Positions 1 through 7,660 of a stretch of 64,000 nt of DNA are shown piece by piece. The DNA comes from Cellulomonas dongxiuzhuiae (lineage in GTDB: Bacteria; Actinomycetota; Actinomycetes; Actinomycetales; Cellulomonadaceae), in contig NZ_CP076023.1 in assembly GCF_018623035.1 (NCBI RefSeq), positions 248,001-312,000 of the forward strand, written 5' to 3'. Position 1 is the first letter of the stretch. Every line of letters starts with the position of its first letter. The notes under the pieces are model-generated. The model was not told where the DNA came from. It worked only from the letters and a program-made list of their open reading frames with translations, and made no database searches. The translations under genes and the position numbers were made by a program.

Positions 1-897
1 GTCGCCGGCCTCGAGCCGCTCGCCGCGGGCGACGTCGCGTGGGACGGCGTGTCCGTCGCCGACGTGCCCGTGCACCGCCGCGGGTTCGGCCTGCTCTTCC
101 AGGACGGCCAGCTCTTCGCCCACCGGGACGTCGCGGGCAACGTCGCCTACGGGCTGCCCGAGCGGCGCGCCCGCACGGCGCGCGAGGCCCGGGTCGCCGA
201 GCTGCTCGACCTCGTCGGCCTGCCCGGCACGCAGCGCCGCGACGTCGCGACGCTGTCGGGCGGCGAGCGCCAGCGCGTCGCGCTCGCCCGCGCGCTGGCC
301 CCGCGCCCGCGCCTGCTGCTCCTCGACGAGCCGCTGTCCGCGCTCGACCGCGCTCTGCGCGAGCGTCTTGCGCTCGACCTGCGCGACGTCCTGACCGCGA
401 CGGGGACCACGGCGCTGTTCGTCACGCACGACCAGGACGAGGCGTTCGCCGTGGCCGACCGCGTCGCCGTCATGGACGCCGGGCGCCTGCTGCAGGTCGC
501 GGCCCCCGGCGCGCTGTGGGCCCGGCCCGCCTCGCGGCGCGTCGCCGAGTTCCTCGGGTACGAGGCGTTCGTCGACGTGCCGGCGCCCGGCGTACCGGCC
601 GTGCCGGCCGTACGCGCCCTCGTCGACGCGACCCGCGCCGCGGGCGTCGCGCTGCTGCCGCCCGGCGGGGTCCTGGCGCTCGCGGCCGGCGCGTTCGTGG
701 TCGCGCCCGACGGTGCGCCGCCCGTGACCGGCACGGTGCAGGTCCTGCGCTCGCGCCGGGGTCGCACGGAGGTCGTCGTGGACGTCGACGGTGTCGGGCG
801 CGTCAGCGCGTTCGCGCCCGCGGGCTGGACCTGCGCCCCGGGCACGGACGTGCGCCTGCGCGTCGATGCCGCTGCGGTCGCGGGGCTGCCGGACTAA
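1..897 (+). CDS. ABC transporter ATP-binding protein, 5'-truncated by window edge
   Basis: The reading frame is open from base 1, so the start and the Walker A motif lie upstream of the window. Visible in order are a Q-loop (LLFQDGQLF, window codons 31-39), the ABC signature LSGGERQRVALARAL, Walker B LLLLDEPLSALD and an H-loop (FVTHDQDEAF). After these comes about 110 residues ending in a TOBE-like beta domain. This layout is that of importer ATPases of the PotA/FbpC/ThiQ group, which power uptake of small solutes or metal ions. The substrate cannot be told from this fragment; permease and binding-protein genes would be expected to the left. Family assignment is firm; any thiamine, iron or polyamine specificity would be guesswork. 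Confidence 0.9.
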   Translation, partial: VAGLEPLAAGDVAWDGVSVADVPVHRRGFGLLFQDGQLFAHRDVAGNVAYGLPERRARTAREARVAELLDLVGLPGTQRRDVATLSGGERQRVALARALAPRPRLLLLDEPLSALDRALRERLALDLRDVLTATGTTALFVTHDQDEAFAVADRVAVMDAGRLLQVAAPGALWARPASRRVAEFLGYEAFVDVPAPGVPAVPAVRALVDATRAAGVALLPPGGVLALAAGAFVVAPDGAPPVTGTVQVLRSRRGRTEVVVDVDGVGRVSAFAPAGWTCAPGTDVRLRVDAAAVAGLPD

Positions 898-948
898 CGT
901 CGGGGCACCAGGCGAGGGTGCCGGCCCCCGCCCCCCAGGAGCAGTGAG

Positions 949-1707
949 GTGAAGGGCATGAGCCTCGAGCGTCGTGAGGTCGTCTCCGTGGAGGTCCGCA
1001 CCCCGATCGACGTCGTGTGGGAGCACCTGCGCGACCCGCACCTGGTGCGCAGGTGGTTCGGCTGGGACTACGACGGCCTCGACGCCGAGATCCGCGAGAT
1101 CTTCGTCGACGACGTGCGCCACGAGCACGACCACTCGGACGGCCGCGCCACCCGCTCCCTCGCGTGGCGCAACCACGACCGGCTCACCGTCACGGCACGC
1201 GACGACGAGCCCACGACCACGCGCATCGTCCTCACGCGGCCCAGCCACGAGGGGCTCTCGCGGTTCGACGGCATCTTCGACGAGATGGACGAGGGCTGGA
1301 TCCAGTTCGTCCACCAGCTGGCGTTCGCGCTCGACGTCCACCCCGGCGAGGACCGCGTGACGCTCACGTCGCACGGCATGGACGCGGGCGAGCGGCGCGA
1401 CCCGCTGCTGTTCCGTGCCGGTCTGCACGGCGTGCGGGGCCTGCCCGTGCACGGCCACGTCGAGGCGACCCGGCCCGACGGCTCCCGCGTCGGCGGCACG
1501 GTCGTCTACAAGACCGAGCACCAGGTGGGCATCCACCTGCACGGCATCGCGCAGTCGCTGCTCGTGCTGGTCATGCGGCCCGCGGCCGAGCGGCCGCCGC
1601 ACGGCACGGTCGACGCGACCCTGTCGACCTACGGACTGGACGCGGGCGTGCTCGACGAGGCGCGGCGGCGCTGGGCCGGCTGGTGGGGCCGCACCGTGCG
1701 GGTCTGA
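949..1707 (+). CDS. SRPBCC (START/AHSA1-like) domain protein
   Basis: A 252-residue protein opening with the typical SRPBCC pattern: a beta strand, then a helix with a conserved tryptophan and 'WFGWDYDG'-like residues, seen in AHSA1/polyketide-cyclase proteins that bind hydrophobic ligands in a helix-grip fold. It is about 100 residues longer than a single domain, so the C-terminal part may be a second divergent copy. Two starts compete. GTG 949 has AGGAG at 937-941 with 7 nt spacing; ATG 958 has GAGG at 946-949. I kept GTG 949. It follows the ABC gene by about 50 nt and may be co-transcribed. The ligand is unknown. Confidence 0.7.
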   Translation: MKGMSLERREVVSVEVRTPIDVVWEHLRDPHLVRRWFGWDYDGLDAEIREIFVDDVRHEHDHSDGRATRSLAWRNHDRLTVTARDDEPTTTRIVLTRPSHEGLSRFDGIFDEMDEGWIQFVHQLAFALDVHPGEDRVTLTSHGMDAGERRDPLLFRAGLHGVRGLPVHGHVEATRPDGSRVGGTVVYKTEHQVGIHLHGIAQSLLVLVMRPAAERPPHGTVDATLSTYGLDAGVLDEARRRWAGWWGRTVRV

Positions 1708-1723
1708 CGACAGGCTGGCCGGA

Positions 1724-2827
1724 CTACAGGCTGCGCTGCCACACCCCGCTGCCGCCCGCGGCCCGGAAGCCCAGGGCGACGTTGATCGCGAGCATCCATC
1801 GGTTCTCCTCGGCGTTGCCGGTGCTGATGCGCCGGACCGTCGGGTAGGCCGCGGCGAGGTGCTGCAGCTGGACGGCCTTGACGAGCATGCCGAGCCGGTG
1901 CCCGCGGTGCTCACGCTGCACGATCGTGTCCTCCTGCCAGGCGAACTCGTCGGTGTGCGGCGGGACCATGAGCTGGGAGTACGCGACGAGCCGGCCCGAC
2001 GGCACGTGCTCGGCCGCCGTCGTCAGCAGGTGCTCGCCGCGGCCGAGCGTCTCGGCGTCCGCCGCGAGCACGCGGGCCGCGTCCCACGCCTCCTCGCCCA
2101 CGTCGAGGCCCGCGGTCGGCTCGTCAGTGCTCATGCTGGTCCGCAGCGCGGCGAGCTGCCCGGCCAGGGCGTCGGGGGTGGCGCCGGCCCATGTCACGGT
2201 CCGGTAGTCGGGGCCCGCGACCGCGGCCGCGCCGGCCCGGTGCGCCTCCACGGCGTCGGCGTCGAGCGGCAGGGTCAGCCGCGAGTGCCGCGCCACCTGC
2301 TCGAGCGTCCAGCCGTGCGCGAGCGCGAACCGGACGTCGGCGTCGTCGGCGGACACCAGGCCGGCGCCCGTCGGCGCGCCGAGCGTCCCCGGTCCCGGGG
2401 CGGGCTCGACGGCCTGGCTGGTCTCCGCGAGCAGGTGCGTGCGCTGCGCCTCCCGTGCCGCGTCGAGCGCCGCGGCGTGCAGCACGTCACCGATGCCCCG
2501 GCGCCGGTGGGCCGGACGGACGCCGATGTCGCACCAGCCGGTGTGCGTGTTGTCGTGCCGCGGCAGGTCGAGGCGCGCGTACCCGAGCACGCGGGCCGGG
2601 TCGGGCTGCCGCGCGTCCTCGTCGAGCGCCACGAGCCGCACGCGCTGGTCGTACTCCTGGTGCACGAGCTGCGAGAGCGCGCGGCGCGGGGTCGTCGCGA
2701 AGTCGTCGGTCCCCCACCGGTCGCGGGTCGTCTCGTTCTGCGCCTGCACCATGCCGTGCAGCAGCCACGCGTCGGGGGCCTCGAGGGAGGCCGGCACGGG
2801 CAGCTCGCGGATCGACCACGTCGTCAT
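1724..2827 (-). CDS. Tandem GNAT-family N-acetyltransferase
   Basis: A 367-residue protein with two acetyltransferase halves, like mycothiol synthase MshD or Eis-like double-GNAT proteins. The N-terminal half carries the acetyl-CoA loop RRRGIG (about residues 107-112). The C-terminal half has RGHRLGMLVK, followed by the typical 'N..N..M...N..LGF' ending. Start ATG 2827 was chosen because it begins just before the first conserved strand. The frame is open further upstream, but that overlaps the divergent gene. A weak -10-like GATCGT lies 7 nt upstream at 2835-2840. The acetylated substrate is not predictable. Confidence 0.8.
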   Translation of the reverse strand: MTTWSIRELPVPASLEAPDAWLLHGMVQAQNETTRDRWGTDDFATTPRRALSQLVHQEYDQRVRLVALDEDARQPDPARVLGYARLDLPRHDNTHTGWCDIGVRPAHRRRGIGDVLHAAALDAAREAQRTHLLAETSQAVEPAPGPGTLGAPTGAGLVSADDADVRFALAHGWTLEQVARHSRLTLPLDADAVEAHRAGAAAVAGPDYRTVTWAGATPDALAGQLAALRTSMSTDEPTAGLDVGEEAWDAARVLAADAETLGRGEHLLTTAAEHVPSGRLVAYSQLMVPPHTDEFAWQEDTIVQREHRGHRLGMLVKAVQLQHLAAAYPTVRRISTGNAEENRWMLAINVALGFRAAGGSGVWQRSL

Positions 2828-2896
2828 GCGTCCCACGATCCGCGCCGTGCCGCCCCACGTCGACCTCTTTTGCCGCTCCCGGGGCGACCCGGGGCC

Positions 2897-2902
2897 TAGC
2901 CT
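2897..2902 (+). promoter_or_regulatory. -10 element of a leaderless promoter (TAGCCT)
   Basis: TAGCCT fits the TAnnnT pattern and ends 6 nt before ATG 2909. No Shine-Dalgarno is present. It is one of many such sites in this window (see findings). Confidence 0.5.
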
Positions 2903-2908
2903 GCGGGC

Positions 2909-3568
2909 ATGCCGTGGTGGGAGGTCGTGGGCTGGGCCGGGTCCGTGCTCGTCGTCGTGTCGCTCATGCAGGCGCGCGTGTGGCGGTTCCGCGTGATGAA
3001 CCTCGCCGGGGCGGTCCTGGCGACCGCGTACAACGCGGTGTTCGGCATCTGGGCGTTCGCGGCGATGAACGGGGCGATCGCGGTCATCGACGCCTACTGG
3101 CTGTGGCGGATGCGCCGCGAGCGGTCGGACGCGGCCGTGTACGCGGTGGTCGAGGTGGCGCCCGACGACGCCTACCTGCGGCACGTGCTGGCGGTGCACG
3201 CCGACGACGTCGCGCGGCACCGGACCGTCCCGCGGGACGACGTGGTCGAGGACGACGCGGTCGAGGGCGACACCCGCGGCGAGAGGCTCGCGTTCCTCGT
3301 CGTGCGCGGCGACGAGACGGTCGGCGTGGTGCTGGTGCGTGACGTCGGGGACGGCACGGGTGTGGTCGCCCTGGACTGGGTGACACCCCGGTTCCGTGAC
3401 TTCACGCCCGGCGAGTTCGTGTACCGGGACTCCGACGTGTTCGTGCGCCACGGGCTGCGTCGGCTCGTCGTGCCGAGCGCGCCGCCGGGTGCGGCCGACT
3501 ACCTCGAGCGGGTCGGGTTCCGGCAGGTCGAGGACCGCGCCTGGGAGCGGTCGGTCGTCGCCGCCTGA
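2909..3568 (+). CDS. YgjV-like membrane domain fused to a GNAT-like domain
   Basis: A 219-residue protein. Residues 1-70 form two or three membrane segments with the YgjV-family signature (MNLAGAVLATAYNAVFG, AAMNGAIAVIDAYWLWR). Residues 75-219 are soluble and end with a GNAT-like close (ADYLERVGFRQVED) after acidic, strand-rich sequence. YgjV-domain proteins are uncharacterised inner-membrane proteins. The fusion suggests acetylation or acyl-CoA binding near the membrane, but that is inference. ATG 2909 is preceded by a leaderless-type -10. It is transcribed away from the double-GNAT gene. Confidence 0.65.
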   Translation: MPWWEVVGWAGSVLVVVSLMQARVWRFRVMNLAGAVLATAYNAVFGIWAFAAMNGAIAVIDAYWLWRMRRERSDAAVYAVVEVAPDDAYLRHVLAVHADDVARHRTVPRDDVVEDDAVEGDTRGERLAFLVVRGDETVGVVLVRDVGDGTGVVALDWVTPRFRDFTPGEFVYRDSDVFVRHGLRRLVVPSAPPGAADYLERVGFRQVEDRAWERSVVAA

Positions 3569-3599
3569 CCGTTCGCAGCGCGCCACGGCGGGCGATGGG

Positions 3600-3605
3600 T
3601 AAAGT
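3600..3605 (+). promoter_or_regulatory. -10 element of a leaderless promoter (TAAAGT) for the Nramp gene
   Basis: TAAAGT stands in otherwise G+C-rich DNA and ends 6 nt before ATG 3612. No ribosome-binding site is visible. No MntR- or DtxR-like palindrome was recognised around it. Confidence 0.55.
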
Positions 3606-3611
3606 TCGGGC

Positions 3612-4841
3612 ATGCGAACTCCTGCGCCGGGGGTGACCGCGGCCGCCCGCGTCCCCGTGCTGCTCGGCCCGGCCTTCGTCGCCGCCATCGCCTACGTCGA
3701 CCCCGGCAACGTCGCCGCCAACCTCACCGCGGGCGCGCGCTACGGGTACCTGCTGCTGTGGGTCCTGGTCGCGGCCAACGTCATGGCCGTGCTCGTGCAG
3801 TACCAGTCGGCGAAGCTCGGTCTGGTCACCGGGGAGTCCCTGCCCGGCGTCCTCGGGCGCCGCCTGCGCCGCGGCCCGCGCCTGGCCTTCTGGGCGCAGG
3901 CCGAGGTGGTCGCGGCCGCCACCGACGTCGCCGAGGTCGTCGGCGGCGCGATCGCGCTGCACCTGCTGTTCGGGGTGCCGCTGCCGCTCGGGGGGCTGAT
4001 CGTCGGCGTCGCCTCGATGGTCCTGCTCGCCACGCAGGACCGGTACGGGCAGCGCCGCTTCGAGGGCGTCGTCGTCGCGCTGCTCGCCGTCATCACCGTG
4101 GGCTTCCTCGTCGGCCTGCTCGTCTCCCCGCCGGACCCGGGCGGCGTGCTCGGCGGCCTGGTCCCCCGGTTCGCCGGGTCCGACTCCGTCCTGCTCGCCG
4201 CGAGCATGCTCGGCGCGACCGTCATGCCGCACGCCATCTACGTGCACTCCGCCCTCGTGCGCGACCGCCACGGACGGTCCCCGGAGGGCTCCGGGCGGCG
4301 CCTGCTGCTGCGCGCGACGCGCTGGGACGTCGGGGTCGCGCTGGTCGTCGCCGGCGCCGTCAACATCGGCCTGCTGCTGCTCGCCGCGGCGGGCCTGCAG
4401 GGCACCGCGGGAACGGACACCATCGAGGGCGCGCACGGCGCGATCGTCGCGGCGCTCGGCCCGGCCGTCGGGCTCGCGTTCGCGATCGGCCTGCTCGCGT
4501 CCGGGCTCGCGTCGACGTCCGTCGGCGCCTACGCGGGCGCGACGATCATGGAGGGCCTGCTGCACCGGCGCTTCCCGCTGCTGCTGCGCCGCGTCGTCAC
4601 GCTCGTCCCCGCGATCGTGCTGCTCGCGCTCGGCGCGGACCCCACGTGGACGCTCGTGCTCTCGCAGGTGGTGCTCAGCTTCGGCATCCCGTTCGCGCTC
4701 GTCCCCCTCGTGCGGTTCGGCCGCGACCCCGAGCTCATGGGTGCCGACCGCAACGGCCCGTGGCTGCACGCCGTGCTGTGCGTCGTCGTCGGGCTCGTGG
4801 TCGTCCTCAACGTCGCGCTGCTGGTGCTGCTGGTCGCGTGA
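3612..4841 (+). CDS. mntH: Nramp-family divalent metal (Mn2+/Fe2+) transporter
   Basis: A 409-residue membrane protein of normal Nramp length with about eleven hydrophobic segments. The two metal-binding signatures of the family are present: DPGN in the first helix (residues 30-33) and MPH in helix 6 (in GATVMPHAIYVHS, about residue 206). Nramp proteins import Mn2+ or Fe2+ with protons across the cytoplasmic membrane. The gene stands alone, reads rightward from a leaderless-type promoter, and ends 3 nt before the convergent Asp23-like gene with no hairpin between them. Whether Mn or Fe is preferred cannot be decided here. Confidence 0.92.
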   Translation: MRTPAPGVTAAARVPVLLGPAFVAAIAYVDPGNVAANLTAGARYGYLLLWVLVAANVMAVLVQYQSAKLGLVTGESLPGVLGRRLRRGPRLAFWAQAEVVAAATDVAEVVGGAIALHLLFGVPLPLGGLIVGVASMVLLATQDRYGQRRFEGVVVALLAVITVGFLVGLLVSPPDPGGVLGGLVPRFAGSDSVLLAASMLGATVMPHAIYVHSALVRDRHGRSPEGSGRRLLLRATRWDVGVALVVAGAVNIGLLLLAAAGLQGTAGTDTIEGAHGAIVAALGPAVGLAFAIGLLASGLASTSVGAYAGATIMEGLLHRRFPLLLRRVVTLVPAIVLLALGADPTWTLVLSQVVLSFGIPFALVPLVRFGRDPELMGADRNGPWLHAVLCVVVGLVVVLNVALLVLLVA

Positions 4842-4844
4842 GGC

Positions 4845-5309
4845 TCACGGCCGGTGCACGTCGGTGACCACCAGGTCCACGCTCACCACCGCGTCGGGCA
4901 GGTCGGGGTCGCCGAGGACGTCGCGCAGGTGCCGCGCCACGGTGCGGCGCACGTCGTCGGCCAGCGGCGCGATGGGCTGCAGGTAGGCCGCCGAGAGCTC
5001 CACCACCGCCTGCTCGAGCGTGCCGTCGGCGTCGGTGCGGAACGCGATGCGGCTGACCCGCAGGCGGGGATCACCGTCCAGCAGGGTCCGCACCGACGCG
5101 CGCAGCACCCCGTCCGCGACGGAGAAGTCGCCCTCGGAGTGCCGGCCCCGCACGGGGTGCGACGTCCGCAGCGCCGCGAGGGCCGAGGCGAGCACGCGGG
5201 GTGCGACGGCCACCCAGCCGTCGTCGGTGTGCCGGCGCAGGCGTGCCGTCGCCAGGTGCAGGAGGGTGAGCGCGTCGTCCTCGGCCTGCCCCCGCTCGTT
5301 CACCGCCAT
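4845..5309 (-). CDS. Asp23-like protein encoded with the ECF sigma factor
   Basis: A 154-residue soluble protein. Its centre (GVLRASVRTLLDG ... VSRIAFRT) and end (VDLVVTDVH) resemble the compact Asp23/Gls24 fold. It lacks the conserved glycine-rich segment of canonical Asp23. The start ATG 5309 lies inside the end of the sigma factor gene (10-nt overlap), so the two are translated as a pair. The right-hand operon encodes further Asp23 proteins, so this one probably belongs to the same envelope module. A role in controlling the sigma factor is only a guess. Confidence 0.6.
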   Translation of the reverse strand: MAVNERGQAEDDALTLLHLATARLRRHTDDGWVAVAPRVLASALAALRTSHPVRGRHSEGDFSVADGVLRASVRTLLDGDPRLRVSRIAFRTDADGTLEQAVVELSAAYLQPIAPLADDVRRTVARHLRDVLGDPDLPDAVVSVDLVVTDVHRP

Positions 5310-5950
5310 GACGCGAACCGCCCTGTCAGCGTGTGGCGCGCGCGCTCGAGGGAACCGCGTACCGCGGCGTGGGTCGTGCCCAGCACGCGCGCGGCCTCCG
5401 CGTAGGTCATGCCCTCGACCTCGACGAGCAGCCACACCGCGCGCTGCGGCCCGGGCAGGCCCGCGAGCGCGCGGTCCAGGGCGGCGCGCAGGTCGGTGGC
5501 CAGGAGGTGCTCGGCGGGCTCGTCGCTCGTGAGGTCACGCGCCTCGTCGCGGGCGTCGTCCGGCACGGGGACGGCCGCGTGGCTGCGCCGGCGTGCCGAG
5601 CGGCGCACGCAGTTGGTCTGGATGCCGAACAGCCACGTGCGCACGCTCGCGTCACCGCGGTACCCGTCGGCGCCGAGCCAGGCGGCGGTGAGAGCGTCCT
5701 GCACGGCGTCCTCCGCGTCCTGCGCGGACGGCAGGAGGCGGCGGGCGTACCGGTAGAGGGCTGCGCCGTGACGCGTGGCGAGCGTGGTGAAGGCGGCGTG
5801 GTCCCCGAGCGCGGCGCGTCCGACGAGGGTGTGGTCCGGGCGGTCGTCGTGGACCTCGACCGCGGGTGCCTCCCGGCGCGGCGCCGACACGGGTGGCCGG
5901 GTCGGGGCGGGCGGGGTCGTGACGGGCTCCACGGGGTCGCGGTGCAGCAC
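5300..5950 (-). CDS. ECF-type RNA polymerase sigma factor
   Basis: Sigma region 2 (ALYRYARRLLPSAQDAEDAV) and region 4 with its helix-turn-helix (MTYAEAARVLGTTHAAVRGS) are both clear, so this is a two-domain ECF sigma factor that redirects RNA polymerase. GTG 5950 gives 216 residues with an unstructured, proline-rich N-terminus. GTG 5932 or GTG 5890 are possible, and none has a Shine-Dalgarno. The palindrome at 5951-5970 touches the upstream edge of the longest form. It is divergent from the Asp23/AmaP operon and overlaps the downstream Asp23-like gene, so it may control envelope stress. No anti-sigma gene of classic ZAS type is adjacent. Confidence 0.85.
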   Translation of the reverse strand: MLHRDPVEPVTTPPAPTRPPVSAPRREAPAVEVHDDRPDHTLVGRAALGDHAAFTTLATRHGAALYRYARRLLPSAQDAEDAVQDALTAAWLGADGYRGDASVRTWLFGIQTNCVRRSARRRSHAAVPVPDDARDEARDLTSDEPAEHLLATDLRAALDRALAGLPGPQRAVWLLVEVEGMTYAEAARVLGTTHAAVRGSLERARHTLTGRFASWR

Positions 5951-5970
5951 AGTGTGACCTAGATCACACT
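5951..5970. promoter_or_regulatory. CRP/GlxR-type cAMP-receptor binding palindrome
   Basis: The core TGTGACCTAGATCACA (5953-5968) matches TGTGA-N6-TCACA exactly, including the central TA of the actinobacterial GlxR consensus TGTGAnnTAnnTCACA. One extra base pair on each side extends the arms to AGTGTGA/TCACACT. It lies between the divergent sigma factor and the Asp23 operon (142-nt intergenic), abutting the GTG of the sigma factor. Confidence 0.75.
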
Positions 5971-6092
5971 CGGTCTGCCGTGACGACACCGCTCGGGAGG
6001 GCACTCCATCAGTGTCCGCGTCCCCCTGCTGATCGGCACCCGGGGCGTCGGGCACGACCGCGCGACCCGGAACCACAGCACCTGGAGCACCG

Positions 6093-6599
6093 ATGAGCGA
6101 GCAGAGCACCACACCGGCCCCCGTCACCGAGAACCGTCCGTCCCGGGTCGGCAACGCCGGCACCAGTGGCAGCGCCGGCGGCACCTCCACCGCGCACCCG
6201 CTGCAGACGAAGTACGGGACGACGACGATCGCCGACGGTGTCGTCGCGAAGATCGCCGGCATCGCGGCCGCCGACGTCGCCGGCGTCTACGCCCTCGGTG
6301 GCGGCGCGGCACGCGCCTTCAGCGCCATCCGGGAGCGGATCCCGGGCGGCACCACCAACCACTCGCAGGGCATCAGCGTCGAGGTCGGGGAGCAGGAGGC
6401 CGCCGTCGACGTCGACCTCGTCGCCGAGTACGGCGTCTCCGTGGTCGACCTGGCCGAGGGCGTGCGCCGCAACATCATCACGTCCGTCGAGCGCATGACC
6501 GGGCTGCGCGTCATCGAGGTGAACATCTCCGTCAACGACGTGCACCTGCCCCAGGACGAGCCGGCACCCGAGCCGGCACCGCAGCCGCGCGTCGCATGA
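6093..6599 (+). CDS. Asp23/Gls24 family envelope stress protein
   Basis: A 168-residue protein with a canonical Asp23 core: KYGTTTIADGVVAKIAGIAA and DVAGVYALGGG (residues 30-70), then VDVDLVAEYGVSVVDLAEGV and an ending VNDVHLP. Asp23 proteins in Firmicutes form a cytoplasmic network on the membrane held by AmaP; AmaP-like genes follow here. ATG 6093 has GGAG about 6 nt upstream. It is first gene of a six-gene rightward operon, overlapping the next by 4 nt (ATGA). The upstream palindrome makes CRP-type control plausible. Confidence 0.9.
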   Translation: MSEQSTTPAPVTENRPSRVGNAGTSGSAGGTSTAHPLQTKYGTTTIADGVVAKIAGIAAADVAGVYALGGGAARAFSAIRERIPGGTTNHSQGISVEVGEQEAAVDVDLVAEYGVSVVDLAEGVRRNIITSVERMTGLRVIEVNISVNDVHLPQDEPAPEPAPQPRVA

Positions 6600-7042
6600 G
6601 CGGGGACCGTCCGGCGGACGACGAGCCCCTCGTCGTCCTCCACCAGGAGACGGTCGTCGTGACGACCGCCGCGCCGGACGCGCGACCCGTGCTGCCCGAC
6701 GTGCCCGTCGCACCCGACCCGACCGTGCCCGCACCCCGGCCGCCGGACCCCGCCGAGCTCGCCGCCGCGGCGGCACTCGCGGTCCCCGGCGTCGCGGGCC
6801 TCTACCCGGGAACGTTCGGGGAGATCGCCACGCACCTGCCCGGGCGGCGCGTCGCTGGGGTGCGCACCCGCAGCACGGACGACGGCACGTCGACCGACGT
6901 GCACGTCGTGGCCCTGCTCGGCGGCGACCTCCGGGAGGTCGCGGCAGCCGTGCACCGCGCCGTGCGCGACGCCGTGGGCGGCGACGTCCACGTCACCGTC
7001 GACGACGTCGTCCCCGTCACCGTCGACGACGTCGTCCCCTAG
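6596..7042 (+). CDS. Divergent Asp23-like protein with duplicated C-terminal octapeptide
   Basis: A 148-residue protein translationally coupled to Asp23 by an ATGA overlap. After a proline-rich N-terminus of about 55 residues it holds an Asp23-like half domain (AVPGVAGLYPGTFGEIATHL, then DVHVVALLGGDLREVAAAV). It ends in a perfect double VTVDDVVP, produced by a 24-nt duplication at the 3' end. Asp23 domains end at this type of strand, so the second copy is an extra tail. The function is presumably structural within the envelope module. Confidence 0.65.
   Translation: MSGDRPADDEPLVVLHQETVVVTTAAPDARPVLPDVPVAPDPTVPAPRPPDPAELAAAAALAVPGVAGLYPGTFGEIATHLPGRRVAGVRTRSTDDGTSTDVHVVALLGGDLREVAAAVHRAVRDAVGGDVHVTVDDVVPVTVDDVVP
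6992..7039 (+). repeat. Perfect tandem duplication of 24 nt at the 3' end of a gene
   Basis: Bases 6992-7015 and 7016-7039 are identical, and the stop codon follows directly at 7040. Each unit encodes VTVDDVVP in frame, so the duplication lengthens the protein by eight residues without breaking it. Confidence 0.9.
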
Positions 7043-7125
7043 CCGCCGCGCCGATCGCCCTGCGGGCGACCGGCACCGCCCGCACCGCGCCCGCCCCACG
7101 CACGCCCCGAACCGAGGAGCACCTC

Positions 7126-7305
7126 ATGTCCCTGTCCCTGGCCGGTCTGCTGACCGGGTTGCTGCTCGCCATCGCGGCGATCGTCGGCGGCTTCAACGGC
7201 TTCCTGCTCGCCCTCGTGCTCGGCGCGGTCGGGTGGGTCGTCGGCGCCGCGGTCGAGGGCCGGCTCGACCTGTCCGCCCTGACGGGCGGTGGCCGCCGTG
7301 GCTGA
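7126..7305 (+). CDS. Small DUF2273-like membrane protein
   Basis: A 59-residue protein of almost entirely hydrophobic residues, with two membrane helices (LAGLLTGLLLAIAAIVGG and FLLALVLGAVGWVVGAAV) and a short basic tail ending GGGRRG. This size and glycine-rich double hairpin match DUF2273 proteins, regular neighbours of Asp23 genes. ATG 7126 is preceded by GAGGAG at 7114-7119. The stop at 7303-7305 lies inside the following gene, which starts at 7289 or 7298. It probably helps anchor or scaffold the Asp23 layer at the membrane. Confidence 0.75.
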   Translation: MSLSLAGLLTGLLLAIAAIVGGFNGFLLALVLGAVGWVVGAAVEGRLDLSALTGGGRRG

Positions 7306-7660
7306 GGCCCCGGCCGACGCCACGTCGGAGAGCCGAGGCACGCTGACGGTGAGCGACCGGGTCGTGCAGAAGGTGGCGCGGGCCGCCGCCTCGCACGTCC
7401 CCGGCGTCGCCGTCGCGACCTCGGGCCTGCTGGGGCGCGACCTGCCCCACGCGTCGGCACGGACGCACGGCACGCGCGCCCAGGTCGAGGTCGACGTCGC
7501 GCTCGCCTGGCCGGCGCCCGCCGCGGCCACCGCGCGACGCGTGCGGGACGCGGTCGAGGACGCGGTGGCGCGGTACGCCGGGGTCCGGACCGACCGGGTC
7601 GACGTGCGCGTCGTCGCCGTCACCGACCCCGCACCGGCGGCAGGGGAGCGTGTGCGATGA
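7289..7660 (+). CDS. Asp23/Gls24-like protein
   Basis: A 123-residue protein with an Asp23 core: RGTLTVSDRVVQKVARAAA, HVPGVAVATSG and QVEVDVALAWP. This is the fourth Asp23-related protein of the locus. Two GTG starts are possible, 7289 and 7298; both overlap the DUF2273-like gene, so translation is coupled. Its end overlaps the next gene by 4 nt (ATGA). Sequence spacing suggests it forms mixed assemblies with the other Asp23 proteins, though this cannot be shown from sequence alone. Confidence 0.8.
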   Translation: MAAVAEAPADATSESRGTLTVSDRVVQKVARAAASHVPGVAVATSGLLGRDLPHASARTHGTRAQVEVDVALAWPAPAAATARRVRDAVEDAVARYAGVRTDRVDVRVVAVTDPAPAAGERVR

